Source: Massilia psychrophila
GTDB taxonomy: Bacteria > Pseudomonadota > Gammaproteobacteria > Burkholderiales > Burkholderiaceae_D
Assembly (NCBI RefSeq): GCF_002760665.1
Contig: NZ_PDOB01000001.1
Location: 248,001 to 312,000 of the forward strand
Direction of reading: 5' to 3'
DNA: 64,000 nt
Made by a program: the position numbers and the translations under genes. The notes beneath the pieces were generated by a model. It was not told the origin of the DNA. It made no database searches and saw only the letters and a program-made list of their open reading frames with translations. Every line of letters begins with the position of its first letter. The first letter of the stretch is position 1. Shown piece after piece: positions 53,874 to 63,918 of this stretch.

Positions 53874-55565
53874 TTACTTTTGGATAATGAATTCCGGCGC
53901 GGCCAGCACCAGCGCCGCGTAGATCCGGTTCAGGCGCGCCGAATCGGTGCCGGCGGCCATGCTGCCGATTGCCGTTTGCATCAAGGCCAGCGTGGCGCTT
54001 GAGAGCTGGCCGGCGGCCAGCAGCAGGTTCATTTCGTCAAGCAGGGCTTGGGGGGTGTCGGCCAATGGCATCAGGCTGGCGTAATCGGCCTTGACGTCGC
54101 CGGCGCCCTTGCTGACCACCGTCTGCATGTAATTGAGGTAGCCGACCACGCTCGACTCATTGGTGAGCTGGAATTCCGGTGCGACCATGCCGGCGCTGGC
54201 GATGGCGCTGTTCGGCGGCACATAGCCGGGCCGGAAAAAATTGAATACGCTGCCCGCGCGCAGCGGGCTTTGGCCGAGCCGGGTGGCCGGATCGGACGTG
54301 TTGCCCACCGTCCAGCTGTTGTTGACCGAATCGGCCTTGAATGCGCGCGCCCACGCCGCCAGGCGCAATACCGGTTCGCGCTGTTTACCGAACCCGGGCT
54401 GGAGCAGGCGGGCCTTGTCGCGCGCCTCGTCGTCCAGCAAGATCGCCTTGATCACCGCTTTCAGGTTGCCCTTGACGCCGGCGCCGTCGTTATTGAAGAC
54501 GCCGGCCACGCGGGCGACGTAAGCCGGGCTCGGATTACTGCAGACCAGGCGCAAGATCAGCTGGCGGCCGATGAACGGCGCCACGTTGGCATGCGCGAAG
54601 ATGGCGTCGAGCGCCAGGCGCAAGCTATCCTCGCCGCTTGTCCCGGCCGGGATGGTGCTGCCCAAAAAAGTTTTGCCGGCGCTCTCATGGCGGCTGGCCG
54701 TGATCGTCATCGGCCGGCGCTTGAAATCCGGCGTATTGGTATCAAAGCCGGCCAGGTCGTAGTTCCAGCCGGTAAACACGCGCGCCAGGCCGGTGATGTC
54801 GTCGAGCGAATAGGTTTCCTGCTGCGCGCCGGCGGTCAGTTTTGGCGTGCCGTCGAGGTTCAGCTGGGCCAGGCCGATGGTAAACAGCTGCATCAGCTCG
54901 CGGGCGTAGTTTTCGTCCGGCAGCGCGCCGGTGGTGGCGTTGAATTTGACGTTGCCGCGGAAGGTCAGGTATTCGCCCATCGGCGCGCTGGTCGACACCT
55001 GCTGCAGCAAGGTGCGGTAATTGCCGAACGCGTGCGTTTCGAGCAGGTCGAGGTAAGCGGCGGCCGAAAACGTTTTCCAGCCGCCGTTAAAGCCCGCCAC
55101 CGCGGTCACCAAAATTTCCGACAGCGCCAGCGTGATGCGCTGGCGCAAGGTATCGGGCGACGACAGCATCTTGCGCCAGATGGCCGGGTCGGCGCCGGCT
55201 TCGCCGTTCTTGTTGGCCAGCGCGTCGAAGCCTTTCGAGACCAGCCAGTCCCAGCGGGTAGCTGACGCCGCCATGGCGAACTGTTCGTCGAGCCAGCCGC
55301 CATAACCGATTGCCTGCACGCGGGCGATCTGTTCGCGGGTGGCGCCCATCGATGCCTGGGCCAGGAAGCGCGACGCTTCGGTGGCAGTGGGGGCGGTCGC
55401 GGGCGGCACCGGCACCGGCAGCGGTGCCGGTGCCGGTGAAGGGGTAGAAGTAGAACCGCCGCCGCCGCAGGCGGTGAGCAAGCCGCCAGCCAGCAGGACG
55501 GCCAGCACGCCATCGCCGGCGGGGGATGCCGCCTGCGTTTCCTTTGTCAATCCGATATCTTCCAT
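53874..55565 (-). CDS. DUF1800 family lipoprotein
   Basis: 563 residues from the ATG at 55565. Lipobox LLTACGG (about residue 33), then a proline/alanine linker coded by six-base repeats, then the DUF1800 domain (SRFLAQASMGATREQIARVQAIGYGGWLDEQF; PDENYARELMQLFTIGLAQLN; PLRAGSVFNFFRPGYVPP). Function unknown; the pair DUF1800-DUF1501 is common in Gram-negative bacteria and is thought to be exported together. Partner gene begins nine bases downstream and is broken. Confidence 0.85.
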   Translation of the reverse strand: MEDIGLTKETQAASPAGDGVLAVLLAGGLLTACGGGGSTSTPSPAPAPLPVPVPPATAPTATEASRFLAQASMGATREQIARVQAIGYGGWLDEQFAMAASATRWDWLVSKGFDALANKNGEAGADPAIWRKMLSSPDTLRQRITLALSEILVTAVAGFNGGWKTFSAAAYLDLLETHAFGNYRTLLQQVSTSAPMGEYLTFRGNVKFNATTGALPDENYARELMQLFTIGLAQLNLDGTPKLTAGAQQETYSLDDITGLARVFTGWNYDLAGFDTNTPDFKRRPMTITASRHESAGKTFLGSTIPAGTSGEDSLRLALDAIFAHANVAPFIGRQLILRLVCSNPSPAYVARVAGVFNNDGAGVKGNLKAVIKAILLDDEARDKARLLQPGFGKQREPVLRLAAWARAFKADSVNNSWTVGNTSDPATRLGQSPLRAGSVFNFFRPGYVPPNSAIASAGMVAPEFQLTNESSVVGYLNYMQTVVSKGAGDVKADYASLMPLADTPQALLDEMNLLLAAGQLSSATLALMQTAIGSMAAGTDSARLNRIYAALVLAAPEFIIQK

Positions 55566-55733
55566 GCGCGCACCCGAAGTTGTCGTTGAAAACCAGGCCA
55601 AGGATGCTGATAGTAAAACAGGGTGTTCAAAATTCCTATATACAAGTTGTAAATATCACTACTTAAGCGTTGACGCGACGCCCGCGCTTTTTCCGAGTTG
55701 AAACATTTAGGTCAAGCTACTCCGTAGCCGAGT

Positions 55734-55739
55734 TATACT
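55734..55739 (+). promoter_or_regulatory. -10-like box upstream of CPBP protease gene
   Basis: TATACT 36 bases before the ATG at 55775, in an AT-rich divergent gap; no convincing -35 box. Confidence 0.35.
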
Positions 55740-55774
55740 ATTTGCATTTCTTGCAACAACCTGAACGGAAACTC

Positions 55775-56656
55775 ATGATCGACGCCGCGCCTGTCAACAA
55801 TCCTGTCGAGGACACCGGACCACGCTGGCTGCGCTGGCCCCTGGTGCGCATTCTTGTCGCGACAGGTTTTGTCATGCTGCCCTTCATACTCCTGCAGATC
55901 GTCCTGCAAAAACTGCCGATCGACAAACAGCTGATGAAGGTGTGGCCGGCCCTGTTGTCGGCCGCTTGCTGCTATGCGATGTACGTTCTTTACGTGCGCA
56001 GAATCGAACGCCGGCCGGTGGCGGAATTGGTGGGTAGCCACGCCGCCGGCGAAACGGGATTGGGTGTGGTGGGCGGATCGCTGCTTTTTTGTGCGACCTT
56101 GGGTACCCTGTACCTGGTGGGGGCATACCGGGTGACGACGACCGCGCCCTGGACCGTGATGATCGGCCCATTGTTCGGCATGGTCGTGGTGGGTTTGTTG
56201 GAAGAGATCCTTTTTCGCGGCATCCTGTTCCGGATCTTGCAGGGGTGGCTGGGCAGCTGGATCGCCGTGCTGATCTCGGTCGTCATTTTTACGCTGGCCC
56301 ATGCTCCTAACCAGGGCGTCTCGGCAATTGCCCTGGCCTCGGTGGCGGGGGCTGGACTGCTGCTGTGCGCGGCCTATATGTTGACCGGACGCTTATGGCT
56401 CGGCATCGGCATTCACATCGGCTGGAATTTCACCCAGGGCGGCCTGTTTTCGGTGCCGGTGTCCGGCCAACCCGCCAAAGGCATGATCCAGGGCGTGCTA
56501 ACCGGCCCCAACTGGCTCACCGGCGGCGCCTTCGGGGTAGAAGGATCGGCGCTGGCGGTGGTGGCGGTTATTGCTGGCAGCGCCGCTTTGCTGGCGTACG
56601 TGGCGAAAGAGCGGATCGTGGCGCCACCCTGGAAGCGGCGGCCTGTTGCCGAATGA
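55775..56656 (+). CDS. CPBP-family intramembrane metalloprotease
   Basis: 293 residues from the ATG at 55775, with about eight membrane segments. Abi/CPBP motifs: EEILFR at 143-148, HAPNQ with H176, and HIGWN with H214 and N218. The family contains CAAX-type prenyl proteases and bacteriocin-immunity proteins. Substrate unknown; no bacteriocin genes are nearby. Confidence 0.86.
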   Translation: MIDAAPVNNPVEDTGPRWLRWPLVRILVATGFVMLPFILLQIVLQKLPIDKQLMKVWPALLSAACCYAMYVLYVRRIERRPVAELVGSHAAGETGLGVVGGSLLFCATLGTLYLVGAYRVTTTAPWTVMIGPLFGMVVVGLLEEILFRGILFRILQGWLGSWIAVLISVVIFTLAHAPNQGVSAIALASVAGAGLLLCAAYMLTGRLWLGIGIHIGWNFTQGGLFSVPVSGQPAKGMIQGVLTGPNWLTGGAFGVEGSALAVVAVIAGSAALLAYVAKERIVAPPWKRRPVAE

Positions 56657-56694
56657 ACGCCCCGCCCGCCGTTACGTGATCGGCGCATACCCCT

Positions 56695-56820
56695 GGGGTC
56701 AGTTCCGACATTCGGACACGGCCCCATCCGCTGTCATGCGCTAACGCTGAGATCGTGTCCGAATGTCGGAACTGACCCCGGGGTTTATTTAGAATGTCGG
56801 AACTGACCCCGGGTTTATTT
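56695..56820. repeat. REP-like element with 26-base inverted repeat and direct copies
   Basis: Arms at 56695-56720 and 56754-56779 are perfect 26-base complements (core GGGGTCAGTTCCGACATTC). The right arm and its tail are then repeated directly at 56792-56820 (GAATGTCGGAACTGACCCC followed by GGGTTTATTT). It fills the gap between the convergent CPBP and dctM genes. Related in layout to the GGGGTCAGACCC element at 42955. Confidence 0.9.
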
Positions 56821-56829
56821 CTTACCGAG

Positions 56830-58446
56830 TTACTTCGATTCCGAATCGTACGACGGCGCCTCCATGCCTTCCTGCGGCACGTCGAGCTTGAGTTCGAGCT
56901 GCTCGTTCATGTCGACCTTTTTTTCGATCGACACCAGGTGCGGGAAGGCGATGATCAGGGCGACCATCGCTACTTGGATCAGCACGAACGGGACCGCGCC
57001 CCAGTAGATGTCGGTCGTCTTGACTTCCTTCGGCGCCACCGAGCGCAGGTAGAACAGCGCGAAGCCGAACGGCGGGTGCATGAACGAGGTCTGCATGTTT
57101 ACCCCTAACAGCACGCCGAACCAGATCAGGTCGATGCCGAGCTTGTGGGCCACCGGCCCGACCAGCGGCACCAGGATGAAGGCCAGCTCGAAGAAGTCGA
57201 GGAAGAAGGCCAGCACGAAGAACATGATGTTGACCACGACCAGGAAGCCGGTGGCGCCGCCCGGCAGGCTGGTGAGCAGGTGCTCGACCCACAGGTCGCC
57301 GTTCACGCCCCGAAACACCAGCGAGAACACGGTCGAGCCGATCAGGATGAAGATAACGAAGCACGACAGCCTGGTTGTCGAGTGCATCGCCTGGCGCACC
57401 AGGCTCCAGGACAGGCGCCCGTTGGCAATCGCCAGGATCAGCGCGCCGGCCGCGCCCATGCCGCCGCCTTCGGTCGGGGTGGCCAAGCCGATGAAAATCG
57501 TTCCCAGCACCAGGAAGATCAGCGCCAGCGGCGGGATCAGCACGAACACGACTTTTTCGGCCATGCGCGAGAGCAGCGCGATGTTCAGGTGGCGGTTCGC
57601 CAGCGCGAACAGGAAGGCAAAAGCGATCGCCACCGCCGCCGAAAAAATGCCCAGTTCGTCGGCGGCCAGTGACGGGTGAAAGGCGCCGTACCAGGCGGCG
57701 AAGCCGTAGCCGATGGCCACCGTGGCCGCCAGCAGCGCCAGCAGCGAAACCACGCCGCTGTCGCCGTTGGGCTGCTTCAGGTTGCGCGCCTCCGGCGGCA
57801 GCGCCGGCACGTGCAGCGGCTTGAAGATCGACAGCGCCAGCACGTAGCCGGCATACATCAGCGTGAGTATCAGGCCGGGAAAGAAGGCGGCGCGGTACAT
57901 GTCGCCCACCGAGCGGCCCAATTGGTCGGCCATCACGATCAGCACCAGCGACGGCGGGATGATCTGCGCCAGCGTGCCGGAGGCGGCGATGACGCCGGAG
58001 GCGATGCGCTTGTCGTAACCGTAGCGCAGCATCACCGGCAGCGAAATGAGGCCCATCGAAATCACCGAAGCGGCCACTACCCCGGTGGTTGCCGCCAGCA
58101 GGGCGCCGACAAAAATGACGGCGTAAGCGACGCCGCCGCGGATCGGCCCGAACAGCTGGCCGATGGTATCCAGCAGGTCCTCGGCCATCCCCGAGCGCTC
58201 CAAAATCAGGCCCATGAAGGTGAAGAAGGGGATCGCCAGCAGCGTGTCGTTGGCCATGATGCCGAAGATCCGGTTCGGCAGGGCGTTCAGCAGTTCGGGC
58301 TTGATCAGCCCCAGTTCAATGCCGACGAAGCCGAAGAACAGGCCGTTGGCCGCCAGCGAAAACGCCACCGGGAAGCCCGACAGCAGGAAGATGACCAGCG
58401 CGCCGAACATGATGGGCGCCAGGTTGGCGATGATAAATTGTTCCAT
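56830..58446 (-). CDS. TRAP transporter large permease (DctM)
   Basis: 538 residues with about a dozen membrane segments. FLLSGFPVAFSLAANGLFFGFVG, GGVAYAVIFVGALLAATTGVVAASVISMG and LPVMLRYGYDKRIASGVIAASGTLAQIIPPSLVLIVMADQLG are DctM signatures. Uses the sodium gradient to import organic acids captured by a DctP-type protein, which is absent here. It follows dctQ by 72 bases. The stop is next to the REP-like element. Confidence 0.94.
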   Translation of the reverse strand: MEQFIIANLAPIMFGALVIFLLSGFPVAFSLAANGLFFGFVGIELGLIKPELLNALPNRIFGIMANDTLLAIPFFTFMGLILERSGMAEDLLDTIGQLFGPIRGGVAYAVIFVGALLAATTGVVAASVISMGLISLPVMLRYGYDKRIASGVIAASGTLAQIIPPSLVLIVMADQLGRSVGDMYRAAFFPGLILTLMYAGYVLALSIFKPLHVPALPPEARNLKQPNGDSGVVSLLALLAATVAIGYGFAAWYGAFHPSLAADELGIFSAAVAIAFAFLFALANRHLNIALLSRMAEKVVFVLIPPLALIFLVLGTIFIGLATPTEGGGMGAAGALILAIANGRLSWSLVRQAMHSTTRLSCFVIFILIGSTVFSLVFRGVNGDLWVEHLLTSLPGGATGFLVVVNIMFFVLAFFLDFFELAFILVPLVGPVAHKLGIDLIWFGVLLGVNMQTSFMHPPFGFALFYLRSVAPKEVKTTDIYWGAVPFVLIQVAMVALIIAFPHLVSIEKKVDMNEQLELKLDVPQEGMEAPSYDSESK

Positions 58447-58518
58447 GGTTCCCCAAGGGTGCTTCTATGATTGCGGGCCGGCGCCGATAGCCCTTGCGCA
58501 CTTGCTTTACTGCAGTTG

Positions 58519-59094
58519 CTACAACTTGTTGGCCGCCTTGATCGCCTCGATCTCTTGTTGCGGCGTGCTGGCGTGCCTGGCAAATTCGTGGCCGTCGATG
58601 TGGCCGGCGAGGAACGCGATGCGCTTGATGATCTCCGAAACCCCTTGCAACACCAAAAGGCCAAAGCCGACCGGTATCAACAGCTTGACCGGCCAGACGA
58701 TCAGCCCGCCCGCACTGCTCGACATTTCCGCCGTGCTGATCGAATAGCGCGCGAACGGGATGCCGTAGTAGACGATCACGAGGCACACCGGCAGCAGGAA
58801 CAGCAGGTAGCCGAGCAGGTCGATCCAGACCTGGGTGCGCTTGGAAAAGTGGCTGGTGATGACGTCGATGCGCACGTGCTCGTCGCGCTTGAGGGTGTAC
58901 GCGCTGGCCAGCATGAACAGGGCGGCGAACAGGTACCACTGGATCTCGAGCCAGCTGTTGGAACTCATCTTGAAGAGGTAGCGCACCAGCGCGTTGCCGG
59001 CGCAGATGATCACCGCGATCAGCAACGCCCAGCTCACGGCGTTGGCGATTTTTTCGTTCAGCGCGTCGATCAGGCGCGAGATGGGCATAAACAT
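58519..59094 (-). CDS. TRAP transporter small permease (DctQ)
   Basis: 191 residues, four membrane segments. NSWLEIQWYLFAALFMLASAYTLKRDEHVRID is typical of DctQ. Forms the membrane unit with DctM. Possible partner is the solitary binding protein at 21895-22992, or one just outside the operon; neither can be settled here. argH lies upstream on the same strand at 54 bases. Confidence 0.92.
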   Translation of the reverse strand: MFMPISRLIDALNEKIANAVSWALLIAVIICAGNALVRYLFKMSSNSWLEIQWYLFAALFMLASAYTLKRDEHVRIDVITSHFSKRTQVWIDLLGYLLFLLPVCLVIVYYGIPFARYSISTAEMSSSAGGLIVWPVKLLIPVGFGLLVLQGVSEIIKRIAFLAGHIDGHEFARHASTPQQEIEAIKAANKL

Positions 59095-59148
59095 CGGGCG
59101 GCTCCGGCGGGGCTGTGAGATTGCTGGGCGACGGCGAAAGCTATGCCG

Positions 59149-60546
59149 TCAGGACGCCAGCTGAGCGCGTACGCGGGCGATCGCCTCGCGCACCTGGCGC
59201 GGGGCGGTGCCGCCAACATGGTCGCGCGCGGCAACCGAGCCTCCCAATGTCAGCACGGCAAACACGTCGTCGGCTACCAGCGGCGAGAAGTCGCGCAGGC
59301 GTTCGAGCGACATTTCCGACAGGTCGCATTTGGCGTCGTCGCAGGCACGCACCGCGCGCGCCACCGCTTCGTGGGCGTCGCGAAACGGCAGGCCTTTTTT
59401 GACCAAATAGTCGGCCAGGTCGGTGGCGGTGGCGTAGCCCTGCAGCGCGGCCGCGCGCATCGCCTCCGGCTTGACGGTAATGGCGCCGGCCATGTCGGCG
59501 AAGATGCGCAAGGTGTCGACGACGGTGTCGACGGTGTCGAACAGCGGCTCCTTGTCTTCCTGGTTGTCCTTGTTGTAGGCCAGCGGCTGGCCTTTCATCA
59601 GGGTCAACAGGCTCATCAGATCGCCGTACACGCGGCCGGTCTTGCCGCGCGCCAGTTCCGGCACGTCGGGGTTTTTCTTTTGCGGCATGATCGACGAGCC
59701 GGTGCAGAAGCGGTCGGCGATGTCGATGAAACCGACCCGCGGACTCATCCAGATCACCAGTTCTTCCGACATGCGCGACACGTGCATCATCACCAGCGCG
59801 CCGGCGGCGCAAAATTCGATCGCGAAGTCGCGGTCCGAGACGGCGTCGAGCGAGTTGTGGCAGACGTCGTCGAAGCCGAGCGTTTTTGCTACCCGCAGGC
59901 GGTCGATCGGGAAGGTGGTGCCGGCCAGCGCGGCGGCGCCCAGCGGCAGGCGGTTGACGCGCTTCCTCGCATCTTGCATCCGCTCGACATCGCGGCCGAA
60001 CATCTCGACATAGGCCAGCATGTGGTGGCCGAACGTGATCGGCTGCGCCACCTGCATGTGGGTAAAGCCCGGCATGATGGTGTCGGCATGCTGCTCGGCG
60101 AGATCAAGCAGGGCGCCGCGCAGCGACTGCAGCAGCAGCACGATGTCGTCGATCGCCGAACGCACGTACAGGCGGATGTCGGTGGCCACCTGGTCGTTGC
60201 GCGAGCGGCCGGTGTGCAGCCGCTTGCCGGCGTCGCCGACCAGTTCGGTCAAGCGCTTCTCGATATTGAGGTGGACGTCTTCCAGGTCGAGCAGCCACTC
60301 GAAGCTGCCGGCCTCGATCTCGCTTTTGATCTGGGCCATGCCGCGCTCGATGTCGGCGCGATCAAGCACGCTGATGATGCCCTGCGCGGCGAGCATTTCG
60401 GCGTGCGCCAGCGAACCTGCGATGTCGACCATCGCCAGCCGGTTATCGAAAAACACCGAAGCGGTGTAGCGTTTGACCAGGTCGGAGACCGGTTCTGAAA
60501 AACGCGCCGACCAGGCTTCGCCCTTGTTGGAAAATTGTGCAGTCAT
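59149..60546 (-). CDS. argH: Argininosuccinate lyase
   Basis: 465 residues from the ATG at 60546. Cleaves argininosuccinate to arginine and fumarate, the last step of arginine synthesis. Signature [12 protein letters not shown] in the second half, and [13 protein letters not shown] and [11 protein letters not shown] as in all ArgH. Solitary argH is common in betaproteobacteria. Confidence 0.97.
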   Translation of the reverse strand: MTAQFSNKGEAWSARFSEPVSDLVKRYTASVFFDNRLAMVDIAGSLAHAEMLAAQGIISVLDRADIERGMAQIKSEIEAGSFEWLLDLEDVHLNIEKRLTELVGDAGKRLHTGRSRNDQVATDIRLYVRSAIDDIVLLLQSLRGALLDLAEQHADTIMPGFTHMQVAQPITFGHHMLAYVEMFGRDVERMQDARKRVNRLPLGAAALAGTTFPIDRLRVAKTLGFDDVCHNSLDAVSDRDFAIEFCAAGALVMMHVSRMSEELVIWMSPRVGFIDIADRFCTGSSIMPQKKNPDVPELARGKTGRVYGDLMSLLTLMKGQPLAYNKDNQEDKEPLFDTVDTVVDTLRIFADMAGAITVKPEAMRAAALQGYATATDLADYLVKKGLPFRDAHEAVARAVRACDDAKCDLSEMSLERLRDFSPLVADDVFAVLTLGGSVAARDHVGGTAPRQVREAIARVRAQLAS

Positions 60547-60745
60547 GATAGTGGGGCCCTGTTGATTTACCTGATTATAAACAAGGAAGCGGGGCTGGCG
60601 TGATTTTTGCCGGGATTTGCCCAATGATCCGGCAGGCGCTCAGCAGATTGGGGGGCGGCGATCATCTTTCGCACCCGCCGAAAATCAGGCATTCCCGATT
60701 GCCTAAAGGACGGTAGAATTGGCGTTTTTGGGAGACGCTATTGTC

Positions 60746-61171
60746 ATGTCCAGTCTACAGATCAGTACCGACAGGGGGGAACTCGACGTTCCGCTGATTT
60801 ACCGGTTCCTCAGCGAGCAATCGACCTGGGCGGTCGGCATCTCCCGCGTCGTGGTCGACCGGGCGATCGAAAATTCGCTCTGCTTCGGCGGCTACGTCGA
60901 TGGCCGCCAAATCGCCTTTGCCAGGGTGGTTACCGATTTCGCCACCTTCGGCCACCTGGTCGACGTCTTCGTGATCCCGGAATACCGCGGCAATGGCTAC
61001 GCCAGCGAGCTGATGACGGCGGTGATGAGCCATCCAAGCCTGAAGAGCTTGCGCCGCTTCACCCTTGCCACCGGCAACGCCCACGAACTGTTCGAACACT
61101 TCGGCTTCGCGCCGCCGCAGCGCCCGGAGACGCTGATGGAACGCTACTTCCCGAACATCTACCTGTCCTGA
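60746..61171 (+). CDS. GNAT N-acetyltransferase
   Basis: 141 residues from the ATG at 60746. LVDVFVIPEYRGNGYASELMTAVM is the acetyl-CoA binding motif; ATGNAHELFEHFGF follows. A TAGAAT box at 60714-60719 suits a start 20 bases before the ATG. Substrate unknown. Confidence 0.82.
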   Translation: MSSLQISTDRGELDVPLIYRFLSEQSTWAVGISRVVVDRAIENSLCFGGYVDGRQIAFARVVTDFATFGHLVDVFVIPEYRGNGYASELMTAVMSHPSLKSLRRFTLATGNAHELFEHFGFAPPQRPETLMERYFPNIYLS

Positions 61172-61204
61172 TTTGAGGTCAGCCCCTGGTGGCGGCCCGC
61201 GGTC

Positions 61205-62323
61205 TCATTGGCCGAGCAGTTTACCGGTGCGGAAGGCCTTGGCGCCGGCGATTTTGCCGACCGCCATGCCGCGCAGCAGGTGGCGGTGGGCGCTGCGCGC
61301 AAAGAACACGCCGGCCACCGCGGTGCGCAAGGTGGTGGTCTTGCCGCTGAGCGGATCGATCAGGTCGGCGATGGCGTCACCAAGGGCGAGCATCTCGCCC
61401 AGGTTCCGCGTAAACACCAGCACGCCGGCATGCGGGGCGACGATCGGCTCGACCCCTTCGAGCGGCGTCGGCTGGCACAGCGGCGCCGGCAGCGGCTGCA
61501 GCGCCATGTCGATCACGCCGCTGTGGGCGAGGAACTGCAGTAAACCCTGCGCGTCCTTGCGCGCGTAGTCATAACTGACGTCCATTTCGCCGCGCAGTTC
61601 GATGGTCGTCGACAGGCATGCCGGCGGGATCGGATACCCTGGCCCGAAATGCGCGGCCAGATCCCACCATAGACGGCTGCAGGCTTCGTCGAACGGCTCT
61701 TCGCCCGCTTCGAGCGCCAGCAGCACCGCCTGCGCGCCCATCACGGCCGCCAGCGGCGCCACCGCGTCGGCCAGCGGCGTGCCGGTATAAATATGCACCA
61801 CCGCTTCGTTATCGCAGTGCAGGTCGAGCACGATGTCGGCGTCGATCGCCAGCCCGAGCAGGATTTTCTTGAGCGCCTCGGCGTCGGTGCACGCCCGCCA
61901 GGCGGCCACGGACGCGCGCGCGTGGTCGCGCACCAGCGCGACGTTGGCGGCGCAATCGGGCCCGAGCCGGCCTTCGAGCGAGGTTTTCAGGTCCTCGGCC
62001 ACGTGCTTGTAGGCGCGATTGAAATTGGTACCGGTCGACAGGTCGAAACGGCCGAACGGTGCGCCGATGATCGCTTGCGCCAGCCCCAGCGGATTGGCGG
62101 CCGGGACCAGGATCACTTCGCCGAGCAGCTTGCCCTGCGCTTCCAGCGCCGTCAGTTCGGTGCGCAGGAACTGCGCCACCAGCATGCCGGGCACTTCGTC
62201 GGCGTGCAGCGCGGCCTGGATATAGACTTTTTTGCCACGGCCTTGTATGCCGAAATGAAAGCTCGCCAGGTGATAGCTCGCGCCGCTCTCGACGCTTGAA
62301 ATCTGGTGTCGCTGTGCTTGCAT
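61205..62323 (-). CDS. Succinylglutamate desuccinylase / aspartoacylase family zinc hydrolase
   Basis: 372 residues. Zinc site H40 and E43 (ALHADEVPG) with a later DLHCDNEAVVHIYT histidine. Members hydrolyse N-acyl amino acids. It is longer than AstE proper and lacks the surrounding ast genes, so the substrate is uncertain. Divergent from the cyanophycinase gene across 245 bases. Confidence 0.82.
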   Translation of the reverse strand: MQAQRHQISSVESGASYHLASFHFGIQGRGKKVYIQAALHADEVPGMLVAQFLRTELTALEAQGKLLGEVILVPAANPLGLAQAIIGAPFGRFDLSTGTNFNRAYKHVAEDLKTSLEGRLGPDCAANVALVRDHARASVAAWRACTDAEALKKILLGLAIDADIVLDLHCDNEAVVHIYTGTPLADAVAPLAAVMGAQAVLLALEAGEEPFDEACSRLWWDLAAHFGPGYPIPPACLSTTIELRGEMDVSYDYARKDAQGLLQFLAHSGVIDMALQPLPAPLCQPTPLEGVEPIVAPHAGVLVFTRNLGEMLALGDAIADLIDPLSGKTTTLRTAVAGVFFARSAHRHLLRGMAVGKIAGAKAFRTGKLLGQ

Positions 62324-62568
62324 GGTGGGCGCCGGTCAGAGAAAAGGTCAAGTGCACAGTGTGGCATACACCTCGGCCCGGCGACAAGCCGGTGGCGCGC
62401 GCTGTGCCGCATAGGCGGGACCGGGACTGGTTTGCGCGCAGGCAAATCTCGTGCGCAAGCGGCGCGTATTCTGGAACGTGGCCAAGCCTGCGACAAAAGC
62501 TGTTGGGAGTGCGTATTCTGTCGTAGTAGGCGACGACCCAGGCCATCACCCGCCCTGAAGGAAACCTC

Positions 62569-63831
62569 ATGTTCAAATTCCTGTACCGTGCCGCGTTTTT
62601 GTTGATTATGGCTGCCGGAGCGCCGGTGCAAGCGGCCAGACCGGCCGCGCCGCAAGGTTCGCTCGTCATCGCCGGCGGTGCGCTGCGCGCCGACAACGCC
62701 GTGGTGTGGGAGCGCATCGTGCGCCTAGCCGGCGGCAAGGCCGCCCGCATTGCGGTGTTCGCATCGGCCTCGTCCAGCCCCGAACAGGCCGCCAGGTACA
62801 ACATGGACCTGCTTCAGCGCTACGGCGCCGACGCCTTCTTCATCCCGGTCGCCGTCAAGCTGGCCGGCACCGACTACCTTGCCGCGGCCGACGACCCGGT
62901 GCTCGCCGCCAGCGTGCGCCAGGCCGGCGGCGCCTATTTTGCCGGCGGCGACCAGGGCCGCATCACGCGCGCGCTGCGCCGCCCCGACGGCAGCAATTCG
63001 CTGGTACTCGACGCGCTGTGGGACATGTACCGCCGCGGCGGCGTGATCGCCGGTTCCAGCGCCGGCGCCGCCATCATGAGCAGCACCATGTTCGCCGCGC
63101 CGAAGAACGTGCTGTCCATCCTCAAGCAAGGCGTCGCCGACGGCCACGAGATCGCCCCGGGGCTCGGCTTCATCGGCGCCGACGTCTTCGTCGACCAGCA
63201 CCTGCTGGTGCGCGGGCGCTTCGCCCGCATGCTGCCGGCCATGCTCAAGAAAGGCTACAAGCTGGGCCTGGGGATCGACGAGAACACCGCCATGGTGGTG
63301 GGCCCGAACCGCGACGTCGAGGTGATCGGCTACAAGGGCGCGCTGCTGATCGACCTGGCGTCGGTCACGACCGAACCGGGCGCCTTCAACCTGGCCAACG
63401 CCAAGGTCAGCTACCTCGACAGCGGCGACCGCTTCAACATCGCCAGTGGCGTTTTCACGCCAGCGCCCGACAAGGCCGACGGCAAGCTCGATCCGGCCAG
63501 GCCGCATTACCGCGAGCCGCTGTTTAACGCCGACATCCTCGGCAACTCCGCCGTGGTCGACCTGATGGGCAAACTGATCGACAGCGACCAGCCGGAGGCC
63601 ATCGGCCTCACCCTTGGCAGCCCGCGCAGCGACCAGCCCGACCTCGGCTTCGAGTTCCGCTTCAGCCGCGCGCGCGACAGCGTCGGCTACCTGTCGGCGT
63701 CGTCGGAGGCGTACTCGGTCTACAACGTGCGGCTCGACATCCGGCCAATCCGGATCCGGCTGCCGCTGTACGAGTACAAGCGGGAGGGCCGGCAGGAGAA
63801 CAACACGCTGGCGCGCCAGGGCGGCGATTGA
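62569..63831 (+). CDS. Secreted cyanophycinase (peptidase S51 family)
   Basis: 420 residues with a signal peptide (MFKFLYRAAFLLIMAAGAPVQA). The serine nucleophile is in AGSSAGA (S164), with GGDQGR at 127-131 and DQHLLVRGRFAR as further family motifs; a C-terminal domain of about 150 residues extends beyond the S51 core. Hydrolyses the storage polymer cyanophycin to beta-Asp-Arg dipeptides. The signal peptide points to extracellular or periplasmic polymer use. Confidence 0.88.
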   Translation: MFKFLYRAAFLLIMAAGAPVQAARPAAPQGSLVIAGGALRADNAVVWERIVRLAGGKAARIAVFASASSSPEQAARYNMDLLQRYGADAFFIPVAVKLAGTDYLAAADDPVLAASVRQAGGAYFAGGDQGRITRALRRPDGSNSLVLDALWDMYRRGGVIAGSSAGAAIMSSTMFAAPKNVLSILKQGVADGHEIAPGLGFIGADVFVDQHLLVRGRFARMLPAMLKKGYKLGLGIDENTAMVVGPNRDVEVIGYKGALLIDLASVTTEPGAFNLANAKVSYLDSGDRFNIASGVFTPAPDKADGKLDPARPHYREPLFNADILGNSAVVDLMGKLIDSDQPEAIGLTLGSPRSDQPDLGFEFRFSRARDSVGYLSASSEAYSVYNVRLDIRPIRIRLPLYEYKREGRQENNTLARQGGD

Positions 63832-63918
63832 ACTTCGCCGTCGTGGCCGCACGAAGGCTATGACGGCGGCCGGGATTACAATGCTCGTTCACGCATCCCA
63901 TCCCCGCCAGGAGCAGCA

